A DNA stretch of 18,002 nt from an uncultured Mucilaginibacter sp. (GTDB lineage Bacteria; Bacteroidota; Bacteroidia; Sphingobacteriales; Sphingobacteriaceae), in contig CAMLFI010000012.1 in assembly GCA_946479225.1 (NCBI GenBank), positions 1-18,002 on the forward strand. The letters are read 5' to 3'. Every line of letters begins with the position of its first letter. Positions within the stretch are counted from its first letter, which is position 1. Both the position numbers and the translations under genes were made by a program. The notes under the pieces are model-generated. The model did no database searches. It saw only the letters and a list, made by a program, of their open reading frames with translations, and was not told where the DNA came from. Positions 5,750 through 12,910 of this stretch are shown here, in pieces.

Positions 5750-7309
5750 TTATCTAACTTCAAATCTGTTATTAAAGGCAGCACCGTTTGGATCAATACC
5801 CGAAATTATTACAATGCCGTTTTTAAGGTTAGTAAGCGCTTTGTCTATATCTGCAACGGTATTAATTGGTTGCTGATTAATCTTGGTAACAATTGAGCCT
5901 ACCGGCACTTCAAGGTCTTCAAACGCTCCACCTATGCGCACCTGTGTTACCAACACTCCGCTATTTACGTGGTTTTTTGCTTTTTGATCAGCTGTTAATG
6001 GTACAAAACTAGCACCTAACTTGTTGTACAACTCAGTTGCTGATCTTGCAACTTCGGTTTTACGGGCCGCAGGGCTTTCCGGTTTAAGGGTAACATTGAA
6101 ATCTCTTTCTTTACCATCCCGCAACACAGTAAGCCTGATTTTATCGCCTGGCGCTAAACGGGCAACTCTCTCTTGCAGATCAGATGATTGGTAAACAGTG
6201 TTACCTTCTACCTTGCTGATGATGTCGCCTTGTTTAAGGCCTGCTGCTTCGCCTCCGCTTCCCGGTAAAACATCCTTAACATATAAGCCTACTGTTTTGC
6301 TGGCTTTAAGTTCCTCAGCATTGTCAGCATTAAGTTCTGTAAAGCTTACGCCCACATAACCGCGTTTTACCGCACCAAATTTTTCTATATCACCTAATAT
6401 CTTTTTTGCCATATTAATAGGGATGGCAAAGCCATAACCTTCGTATGAGCCTGTGTGCGACGCGATAGCGGAGTTAATACCTATAAGCTCGCCTTTGGTA
6501 TTAACCAATGCACCACCGCTATTGCCGGGGTTAATTGCCGCGTCTGTTTGGATGAATGATTCGATGCCTGTTTTAGGCTTTTGGCTCCGTTGCTGCATGC
6601 GCATTCCAAACGGGTTACCGCCCATATCATCGTCGTCATCCTCTCCTTGTGTACCGATGATATCTATACCGCGACCCTTAGCGCTAACAATACCCGCCGT
6701 AACAGTAGAGGTTAAGTTGAATGGATTACCCACTGCCAATACCCACTCGCCTACGCGCACGTCGTCTGAGTTACCAAATTTCACAACCGGAAGATTGGTG
6801 CCGTCGATTTTGATCAGGGCCAGATCTGTATTAGGATCAGTACCGATTACTTTTGCTTTAAAAGTGCGATGATCGTTCAGGGTTATGTCAATTTTATCAG
6901 CTTTCGATACCACATGGTTGTTGGTAACAATGTATCCATCAGGCGAGATAATAACACCCGAACCTGAAGCCATTTTTGGTGTGTTTTGGCGTGGCTGCAT
7001 GCGCTGGCCAAAGATATCGCCAAACATCTGATCCATCATATCCTGCTGTCTGTTACTACCGCTTGTTGCAGCGTACGTAGTGCGGATGTAAACCACCGCA
7101 GGTGTTACCGCTGCGGCAGCCGGTGTAAAATCAGTTTCGCCGGCAGATGATGTTATACCTGCATACGCTTTATTGTTTGCAAAGTATACGTTCTGTTTCT
7201 CCTCCAGGCTCATGCTATCCGCATATTTGTTCTCAAACACTTTATAGGTGCCGAGCGCCATTGCACCGCCAACAAAGGCGGTCAATAATGTTAAACCTAT
7301 CTTTTTCAT
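5750..7309 (-). CDS. degP: Do/DegP (HtrA) family serine endopeptidase
   Basis: The 519-residue periplasmic protease/chaperone has an N-terminal hydrophobic signal or anchor (residues 4-20). Its trypsin-like domain carries a complete catalytic triad: His132 in TNNHVV, Asp162 in NTDLALIKID and Ser264 in PGNSGGALVN. Two PDZ domains follow, at about 310-400 (GYVGVSF ... GLYVKDVLPGSGGEAAGLKQGDII) and about 420-515 (KNHVNSGVLVTQVRIGG ... INTVADIDKAL). The family degrades and refolds misfolded envelope proteins. Between the Asp strand and the Ser strand (about 216-250) there is an insertion with a run of five Asp (225-229) followed by a Met/Gln/Arg-rich piece, where E. coli DegP has its LA regulatory loop. 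It has its own promoter and terminator, so it is a single-gene unit. DegQ-type naming is equally possible. Confidence 0.95.
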   Translation of the reverse strand: MKKIGLTLLTAFVGGAMALGTYKVFENKYADSMSLEEKQNVYFANNKAYAGITSSAGETDFTPAAAAVTPAVVYIRTTYAATSGSNRQQDMMDQMFGDIFGQRMQPRQNTPKMASGSGVIISPDGYIVTNNHVVSKADKIDITLNDHRTFKAKVIGTDPNTDLALIKIDGTNLPVVKFGNSDDVRVGEWVLAVGNPFNLTSTVTAGIVSAKGRGIDIIGTQGEDDDDDMGGNPFGMRMQQRSQKPKTGIESFIQTDAAINPGNSGGALVNTKGELIGINSAIASHTGSYEGYGFAIPINMAKKILGDIEKFGAVKRGYVGVSFTELNADNAEELKASKTVGLYVKDVLPGSGGEAAGLKQGDIISKVEGNTVYQSSDLQERVARLAPGDKIRLTVLRDGKERDFNVTLKPESPAARKTEVARSATELYNKLGASFVPLTADQKAKNHVNSGVLVTQVRIGGAFEDLEVPVGSIVTKINQQPINTVADIDKALTNLKNGIVIISGIDPNGAAFNNRFEVR

Positions 7310-7357
7310 ATCTTTTATCCTGTTTATATTTTTTAGCTTTGCTTAAATTTTCGACTT

Positions 7358-7389
7358 CAAATTTAATACCATATAGACGGCAATTGCAA
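7358..7389 (-). promoter_or_regulatory. Promoter of degP
   Basis: On the minus strand TTG (7387-7389), then 21 nt, then TAAATTTG (7358-7365), an exact TAnnTTTG. This predicts a leader of about 45 nt before the ATG at 7309. Confidence 0.6.
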
Positions 7390-7409
7390 CAATAAGTTAT
7401 CGTCATAAT

Positions 7410-7425
7410 TGTTAAAAAATGTTAA
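7410..7425 (+). promoter_or_regulatory. Tandem TGTTAA pair, copy 2
   Basis: TGTTAA at 7410-7415 and 7420-7425, 10 bp apart, between the divergent degP and dapF genes. It lies about 20 bp upstream of the degP -33 element and about 60 bp before the dapF start, so it could serve either. No consensus promoter was found for dapF. Confidence 0.35.
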
Positions 7426-7483
7426 AAAACTTTAAACGCGGCAGGTTTATTGTTTATCACCATCTTATATAGTAACACCCACA

Positions 7484-8281
7484 GTGAAGATACAGTTTTA
7501 TAAATACCAGGGCGCAGGCAACGATTTTATTCTGGTGGATAACCAGGACAAAGCAATAAATCATACTGATCCTGAGCTAATTTCGCGTTTGTGCGACAGG
7601 CGCTTTGGCATTGGCGGCGACGGTATGATGTTTCTGGAGGATGTTGAGGGCTATGATTTTGAGATGGTTTATTACAATGCCGACGGCCAACCCAGCAGCA
7701 TGTGCGGCAACGGCGGGCGCTGTATTGTGGCATTTGCGAAATTTTTAGGCATAATTGACACGGAGACCGATTTTTTGGCAGTAGATGGCCCACACCATGC
7801 CAAAATTTCAGCGGAGGGCGATTGGGTGAGCCTGCAAATGATTGATGTTGACACCGTTAACCGCGATGGCGACGCTTATGTTCTGAACACCGGCTCGCCG
7901 CACTACATAGCGCTTACCGATGGTTTGAAAGATAAAGACGTTTACCACGAGGGGCACGCCATCCGTAATAATGATACTTACAAAGCCAAGGGCATCAACG
8001 TAAATTTTGTTGAGCCTAACGGCGATGGCTACTTTGTACGCACCTTTGAACGCGGCGTTGAGGATGAAACCTACGCTTGCGGCACAGGGGTTACCGCCGT
8101 TGCATTAGCCATGGCGCAACACAACAACCAAACCGGCACAATTGAAACGCCTGTTAAAGTTTTAGGTGGCGATCTGAACATCCGCTTTAATTATGATGGC
8201 AAGGTGTTTACGGATATCTTTTTAGAGGGGCCGGCTAAGTTGGTTTTTGAAGGTTTTTTTGAGGTAAAAGGTGAAAGCTAA
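7484..8281 (+). CDS. dapF: Diaminopimelate epimerase
   Basis: This 265-residue cytoplasmic enzyme interconverts LL- and meso-diaminopimelate, the last step before lysine and the source of the peptidoglycan cross-linking residue. The start is GTG, giving MKIQFYKYQGAGNDFILVDN, the classic DapF N-terminus. Both catalytic cysteines are present: Cys74 in SSMCGNGGRC and Cys199 in YACGTGVTAVALA. The substrate-binding GSPH (137-140) is also there. Length is normal for the family. The last four residues (KGES) and the stop codon lie within a low-complexity AAAGCTAAAAGG-type repeat that continues past the gene, so the C-terminal tail appears to have been shaped by the repeat. It is divergent from degP. 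Confidence 0.95.
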   Translation: MKIQFYKYQGAGNDFILVDNQDKAINHTDPELISRLCDRRFGIGGDGMMFLEDVEGYDFEMVYYNADGQPSSMCGNGGRCIVAFAKFLGIIDTETDFLAVDGPHHAKISAEGDWVSLQMIDVDTVNRDGDAYVLNTGSPHYIALTDGLKDKDVYHEGHAIRNNDTYKAKGINVNFVEPNGDGYFVRTFERGVEDETYACGTGVTAVALAMAQHNNQTGTIETPVKVLGGDLNIRFNYDGKVFTDIFLEGPAKLVFEGFFEVKGES

Positions 8282-8356
8282 AAGGTAAAAGCTGCTTTAT
8301 CAATTGTTATGCCCCTGCCACTCAAAGCTTTCAGCTTTAGTCTTTCCGCTTTAAGC
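8264..8356. repeat. Imperfect inverted repeat of GAAAGCTAAAAGG words at the dapF 3' end
   Basis: GGTGAAAGCTAAAAGG and GGTAAAAGCTG (about 8269-8294) face CAAAGCTTTCAGCTTTAG and TCTTTCCGC (about 8323-8349) across a 28-nt loop. The left arm overlaps the end of dapF. It may act as an RNA stem that ends or protects the dapF transcript, but there is no clean U-tract. It resembles simple intergenic word-repeats I associate with this family of bacteria. Confidence 0.5.
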
Positions 8357-8410
8357 TCCGAAATAACAATTATTTAACCCCAAACGCTTTTAATTAAGGC
8401 AAATTCTAAG

Positions 8411-8418
8411 TACGTTTG
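8411..8418 (+). promoter_or_regulatory. Candidate -7 element for the SNF2 helicase gene
   Basis: TACGTTTG matches TAnnTTTG exactly and lies 45 nt before the ATG at 8464. The -33 region has only TTTT (about 8388-8391), without TTG, so this is a weaker promoter call. Confidence 0.4.
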
Positions 8419-8463
8419 AATTTTTTGTTGATGTAGCTTTTAATAATTTTTTGTTAGAAGCCT

Positions 8464-11358
8464 ATGTTACGTGTTGATAGTTCAAAACCCTGCCAGATAA
8501 TTTATGCCATAGCCCGGCACGAGTATCTTGGTTATGTTATTGAACCACACATAGTTCAGCTTAACCCCAACGGCGAATTCTCTTTAACCCACCAGCGTTT
8601 ATTCTCTAATACTGCAACAGAATTTAGCAATTGTTTGGCCGATACCGACCTGAAGCTGATCAAGCTTTTAGAAGAAATTGAGCAGGGCAGTGTTATTAAA
8701 CGCTACTATAAAAAACTGATCCGCCCTTCTGAATTTTTTGCCAAGGTATTTACAGAGCAGCTTTTCGAGACCATCAGGCCGAAGATAGAAAAGCGTTTAG
8801 CCGAGGCCTTTAACCTGATGGGTAGCAAAGAAATTTACCTGATGAGCAAGGAGGGCTATCCCGCCGAGCGCAAGCTGCAAATTGCGGAAGAGCCGGCATC
8901 AGTGTTGTTCCATTTCAGGCGGAATGAGGAGGAGATCCGCTACTTCCCTACCATTAAATACAAGGGAATGCGGATTGAATTTATGTTTAAAAATGCAGAG
9001 ATAATCTGCAACCACCCTGCCTGGATGCTAATGGATGATACCCTTTATTATTTTGACAAGGAGATAGAGGGTAAAAAATTACAGCCGTTTTTAAACAAGA
9101 GGTACATAGCTATACCAAAATCATCTGAGCAATCTTATTTTGAAAAGTTTGTAGCGCCGCTTATTGAAAAACATAACGTTTATGCCGAGGGCTTTACCAT
9201 CAACACCGAAAAATACGACGCCCGGCCGGTGCTTAAACCCATTTATGTCGAGGGCGGTACATCGCAGCTGCAATTATATTTTAAGTACGCGGGCTATGTT
9301 TTCCCCTACGGCGATGGCAGGCATATTTCAGTACGTATAGAGCGTAATGGTGAGGATTATACCTTCCACCGCATTAAACGCTCTGTGAGCTGGGAGAAGG
9401 GAAAATTGCAGCTATTGGAGGGTTTAGGATTAAAAACGGCGTCCTCTTTATTTCAAAACCTGGAGGTTGCGAGTGCGGACGATGACGACAATCAATCCTT
9501 CTCGGTTTTTGAATGGCTTAACCAGCATCATCAGCAATTAATAGATGATGGTTTTGAGATTGACCAACCTGAAGGGCAAAAACGCTACGTCTTCGGCTCC
9601 AGCAAAATAGACCTGCAGGTTCAGGAAAATAACGACTGGTTTGATATCCATGCTGTGGTGCACTTTGGGCCGTATCAAATTCCGTTTATACAGCTGCGCA
9701 ACCACATCCTTAACCATAAAAAAGAGTTTACGCTGCCATCCGGCGAGATAGCTGTTATTCCTGAAAGCTGGTTCTCGCAATACGGCAACCTGCTGCATTT
9801 TAGCGAAGGCGGCGAAAAACTTAAACTGCGCCGCCACCATATAGGCCTGGTAAACAGCCTCGCCGAAGGCGAAATGGCCGAGGTTACCATGACCCGCAAG
9901 CTGCAAAAACTAACCGATTTTGAGGAACTGGAAGACCTGCCCATGCCGGTACACTTTAACGGCTTGCTAAGGCATTACCAGCAAGCGGGTTATAACTGGT
10001 TCCACTTTTTAAAGAACTACCATTTTGGGGGCTGTTTGGCGGATGATATGGGTTTGGGTAAAACCATACAAACCCTCGCCTTGCTGCAAAAGCACAAGGA
10101 GGACGCTGAGGCCGATGGTGGTAAGAGCACCTCGCTGGTGGTTATGCCTACCTCGCTTATTTACAACTGGCTTAACGAGGCTAAAAAATTCGCGCCAAAG
10201 TTGCGGCTGATGGTGCATACGGGTACGTTCCGGTATAAACAGGCAGATGTATTTGCCAATTACGATGTGGTGATAACCACTTATGGCATTACGCGGATAG
10301 ATATTGATCTGTTAAAAGAGTACTTCTTTGATTATATCATCCTCGACGAAAGTCAGAATATAAAGAATGCTGCGTCCAAATCCTTTCAATCGGTTAAGCA
10401 GTTAAAATCGCGCTTTAAGCTGATATTGAGCGGCACGCCGGTTGAAAATACCGTTAATGATCTGTGGACGCAGATGTCGTTCATTAATCCGGGATTGCTG
10501 GGGTCACAACAGTATTTTCAGAACGAGTTTGTAACACCAATCGAAAAGAAAAAAGACGAAGATAAAGCACGCAAGCTACAGGCGCTGATAAAGCCTTTTG
10601 TTATGCGCCGCACCAAGGAGCAGGTGGCAACCGAGCTGCCGCCTAAAACCGAGAACTTGTTCTACTGCCAGATGAGCGAAGAACAAGCATCGGTTTACGA
10701 GGAGGTAAAATCAGAATACCGCAACGAATTATTGAAAAGCCTGGAAGACGGCACTTTTGCTAAATCGCAGATCCAGGTATTACAGGGACTGACCAAGCTG
10801 CGCCAGATAGCCAATCACCCATCCATGATAGACCTGGAATACGAGGGTGATTCAGGTAAATTTGAGAACGTAACGCATACACTAGCAACCGTGTTAGATG
10901 GCGGGCATAAAGTTTTGATCTTCTCGCAATTTGTTAAGCAGCTTACCATTTACCGCAATTACATGGAGGAACAGAAGATCCCTTATGTATACCTTGATGG
11001 CGCTACGCAAAACCGTGGTGATGTTGTTAAGCAGTTTCAGGAAGATAAGAATACCCGAGTGTTCCTTATATCCATAAAAGCAGGAGGTGTGGGGCTTAAT
11101 CTTACGGAAGCTGATTATGTGTTCATCCTCGACCCTTGGTGGAACCCGGCCGTTGAGCAGCAAGCCATCGACCGCACGCACCGCATCGGTCAGACAAAAA
11201 ACGTTTTCATCTATAAATTCATCACTAAGGATACGGTTGAGGAGAAGATCCTGGCCTTACAGCAACGTAAGCTAAGTTTATCCCGCGCGTTGATTACCAC
11301 CGAGGATAGCTTTATCAAATCGCTTACTGCGGATGATATTAAGGAAATATTGGGATAA
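8464..11358 (+). CDS. SNF2-family DEAD/DEAH-box helicase
   Basis: This 964-residue protein has the full SNF2 ATPase in its C-terminal half. The Walker A is DDMGLGKTIQ (527-536, Lys533) and the Walker B box is DESQ (628-631). Motif III is LSGTPVENTVNDLW, and motif VI is AIDRTHRIGQ (901-910) followed by VFIYKFITKDTVEEKI. The helicase C-terminal lobe includes KVLIFSQFVKQLTIY and FLISIKAGGVGLNLTEADYV. The first 480 or so residues are an unassigned region common to Bacteroidota members of the group; I see no SWIM-type CxC...CxH zinc motif. SNF2 proteins are DNA translocases that remodel protein-DNA complexes; bacterial ones relate to RapA/HepA. No methylase, nuclease or other defence partner is adjacent, so it looks like a free-standing chromosomal gene. 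Confidence 0.93.
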   Translation: MLRVDSSKPCQIIYAIARHEYLGYVIEPHIVQLNPNGEFSLTHQRLFSNTATEFSNCLADTDLKLIKLLEEIEQGSVIKRYYKKLIRPSEFFAKVFTEQLFETIRPKIEKRLAEAFNLMGSKEIYLMSKEGYPAERKLQIAEEPASVLFHFRRNEEEIRYFPTIKYKGMRIEFMFKNAEIICNHPAWMLMDDTLYYFDKEIEGKKLQPFLNKRYIAIPKSSEQSYFEKFVAPLIEKHNVYAEGFTINTEKYDARPVLKPIYVEGGTSQLQLYFKYAGYVFPYGDGRHISVRIERNGEDYTFHRIKRSVSWEKGKLQLLEGLGLKTASSLFQNLEVASADDDDNQSFSVFEWLNQHHQQLIDDGFEIDQPEGQKRYVFGSSKIDLQVQENNDWFDIHAVVHFGPYQIPFIQLRNHILNHKKEFTLPSGEIAVIPESWFSQYGNLLHFSEGGEKLKLRRHHIGLVNSLAEGEMAEVTMTRKLQKLTDFEELEDLPMPVHFNGLLRHYQQAGYNWFHFLKNYHFGGCLADDMGLGKTIQTLALLQKHKEDAEADGGKSTSLVVMPTSLIYNWLNEAKKFAPKLRLMVHTGTFRYKQADVFANYDVVITTYGITRIDIDLLKEYFFDYIILDESQNIKNAASKSFQSVKQLKSRFKLILSGTPVENTVNDLWTQMSFINPGLLGSQQYFQNEFVTPIEKKKDEDKARKLQALIKPFVMRRTKEQVATELPPKTENLFYCQMSEEQASVYEEVKSEYRNELLKSLEDGTFAKSQIQVLQGLTKLRQIANHPSMIDLEYEGDSGKFENVTHTLATVLDGGHKVLIFSQFVKQLTIYRNYMEEQKIPYVYLDGATQNRGDVVKQFQEDKNTRVFLISIKAGGVGLNLTEADYVFILDPWWNPAVEQQAIDRTHRIGQTKNVFIYKFITKDTVEEKILALQQRKLSLSRALITTEDSFIKSLTADDIKEILG

Positions 11359-11386
11359 CGGAACTCCCAATCTTACTGTTAGTTAG

Positions 11387-11400
11387 GGATTTATAAATCC
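11387..11400. promoter_or_regulatory. 14-bp perfect palindrome upstream of the SRPBCC gene
   Basis: GGATTTATAAATCC is its own reverse complement, and it is further flanked by GTTAG (11382-11386) and CTAAC (11404-11408). It sits where the -33 element of the TACTTTTG promoter would be, a natural place for an operator. Confidence 0.35.
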
Positions 11401-11413
11401 GGACTAACATCTG

Positions 11414-11421
11414 TACTTTTG
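11414..11421 (+). promoter_or_regulatory. Candidate -7 element for the SRPBCC/TIGR01777/photolyase group
   Basis: TACTTTTG matches TAnnTTTG and lies 17 nt before the ATG at 11439, implying a very short leader. No TTG is present at the expected -33 position; instead there is a palindrome, which could mean activator-dependent or repressed transcription. Confidence 0.4.
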
Positions 11422-11438
11422 TTAAAAATGAATTCGGA

Positions 11439-11888
11439 ATGAAGTCAATAAAGTTCACGGAGACAATTATAATTGACCAACCAGCCGAAGTTGTTTTTGA
11501 ATACACGCAAGACTACACAACACGCCTAAACTGGGATACTTTTTTAAGAAAAGCCGATCTGATGGATGGCGCACCCACGGCTGCAAAAGGCGTTCAAGCT
11601 TACTGCGAAGCAAGAAACGGATTGGGAATGGTAACGGAATATATCACCTTTAACCGCCCCAAAGCAACTGCCATACAAATGACCAAAGGGCCCTATATGT
11701 TCAGCACATTTCTGGGATCGTGGACCTTCAAAGCACTAGATCCACAAAAAACCGAAGTGATATTTCTTTATTCATTTAAATTACGCTTTCCGTTTAATAT
11801 TGCTGCCGTAGTAATAAAACAGATACTTAAACGCAATGTAAAAATGAGACTAAACGACTTAAAAACTTGTATTGAAGCAATTAGTTAA
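11439..11888 (+). CDS. SRPBCC family protein (START/polyketide-cyclase-like)
   Basis: A single-domain cytoplasmic protein of 149 residues, the usual length for SRPBCC helix-grip folds that bind hydrophobic ligands. It opens with the typical first strand and helix (TETIIIDQPAEVVFEYTQDY, then LNWDTFLRKADL). A central antiparallel sheet (ITFNRPKATAIQMTKGPYMF, STFLGSWTFKALDPQKTEVI) and a long C-terminal helix (IKQILKRNVKMRLNDLKTCI) follow. No signal peptide is present. It is 45 nt upstream of the TIGR01777 gene on the same strand. As I recall, SRPBCC domains are often encoded next to, or fused with, TIGR01777 proteins, so a joint role is likely, but the ligand is unknown. Confidence 0.8.
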   Translation: MKSIKFTETIIIDQPAEVVFEYTQDYTTRLNWDTFLRKADLMDGAPTAAKGVQAYCEARNGLGMVTEYITFNRPKATAIQMTKGPYMFSTFLGSWTFKALDPQKTEVIFLYSFKLRFPFNIAAVVIKQILKRNVKMRLNDLKTCIEAIS

Positions 11889-11933
11889 GAACCTTTAGCT
11901 ACTGTAAACTGTTATTGAACAAACCCAGCATTT

Positions 11934-12842
11934 ATGAGCAAACACATCCTCTTAACCGGCGGCACCGGCCTGATCGGAAAACAACTAACTGAGCACTTAC
12001 TAAATAAAGGCTATCAGGTTAGTCAGTTAAGCAGGAAGCCGGGTACGGATGCCCGCGTAGCCACTTATCTGTGGGATATTAATAAAGGCGAGATAGATGA
12101 ACATTGTATTGCTGGGGTAGATATTATTATCCACCTGGCGGGCAGCGCCATTGCCGATGGGCGATGGACGGATGAACGCAAGAAAGACATAATAGATAGC
12201 CGCACGAAGTCAATTGAATTGGTTTATGAGGTGTTAAAGAAGAAGCCACACAAGGTTAAAACAGTTATATCCGCATCGGGAGTAGGATACTACAGCGACC
12301 GCGGCAATGATGTAATGACCGAGACCTGCGCTCCGGCTCATGATTTTATGGGCACCTGCTGCGTAGCCTGGGAAAATGCCGTTAACGAGGGTGAAAAATT
12401 AGGGCTGCGCGTGGTGAAATTCAGAACCGGCGTAGTGCTGAGTGCATATGGCGGTGCGCTGCCAAAAATTGCTGCACCTGTAAAATTGGGTGTTGGCGCG
12501 GCATTGGGCAGCGGCAAACAATGGATGCCTTGGATACATGAGCAGGATGTTGTTTACATGTATATGTTTGCTATTGAACATGAGGAACTAAGCGGCGCAT
12601 TCAATATGGCGGCGCCGCAACCTGCAACCAACAAACAGTTTACAAAAACAATTGCCCAGGTGCTGCATCGGCCATTCTGGTTACCCAATGTGCCTGCGTT
12701 CGCTTTAAAACTGGCTTTGGGGGAAATGAGTACAATAGTTTTAGGCAGTACAAATACATCAGCAAAAAAAATAAAGGCGGCCGGCTTTAGTTTCAGCTAC
12801 CCTGAATTAATTGGAGCGCTGAAAGATCTTTACAAGAAATAA
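11934..12842 (+). CDS. TIGR01777 family (YfcH-like) NAD(P)-binding epimerase/oxidoreductase
   Basis: A 302-residue extended-SDR protein. The Rossmann dinucleotide-binding loop is GGTGLIG (9-15). A GVGYYSDRG segment (116-124) holds the region of the catalytic Tyr, preceded by VISAS. IHLAGSAIADGRWTDERKK (66-84) and VVKFRTGVVLS are family signatures. The C-terminal DUF1731-like tail (FWLPNVPAFALKLALGEMST) completes the TIGR01777 layout. The family includes E. coli YfcH and plant SULA/GC1; the substrate is not established. It sits between the SRPBCC and photolyase genes on the same strand, an arrangement consistent with one transcription unit. Confidence 0.9.
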   Translation: MSKHILLTGGTGLIGKQLTEHLLNKGYQVSQLSRKPGTDARVATYLWDINKGEIDEHCIAGVDIIIHLAGSAIADGRWTDERKKDIIDSRTKSIELVYEVLKKKPHKVKTVISASGVGYYSDRGNDVMTETCAPAHDFMGTCCVAWENAVNEGEKLGLRVVKFRTGVVLSAYGGALPKIAAPVKLGVGAALGSGKQWMPWIHEQDVVYMYMFAIEHEELSGAFNMAAPQPATNKQFTKTIAQVLHRPFWLPNVPAFALKLALGEMSTIVLGSTNTSAKKIKAAGFSFSYPELIGALKDLYKK

Positions 12843-12853
12843 AAAGTGGATCT

Positions 12854-12900
12854 GAGCCGGGTGAACCACCCGGAGCCGGGGTGAACCACCTGAGCCACCC
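12854..12900 (+). repeat. GC-rich 19-bp tandem repeat with hairpin
   Basis: About 2.5 copies of a 19-bp unit: GAGCCGGGTGAACCACCCG (12854-12872), GAGCCGGGGTGAACCACCT (12873-12891) and GAGCCACCC (12892-12900). The first unit holds a perfect 7-bp stem CCGGGTG-AAC-CACCCGG (12857-12873). It lies 11 nt after the TIGR01777 stop and 10 nt before the photolyase ATG. No U-tract follows, so it is not a normal terminator. Confidence 0.7.
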
Positions 12901-12910
12901 TAAAAACTAT

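Noticed and set aside
8464..11358. SNF2 helicase as part of an anti-phage system
   Set aside because: No methylase, nuclease, DUF1998 or other DISARM-like partner is adjacent. Neighbours are housekeeping genes.
12881..12910. GTG start for the photolyase
   Set aside because: The codon is created by a tandem repeat, and the extra ten residues do not resemble the family. ATG at 12911 fits.
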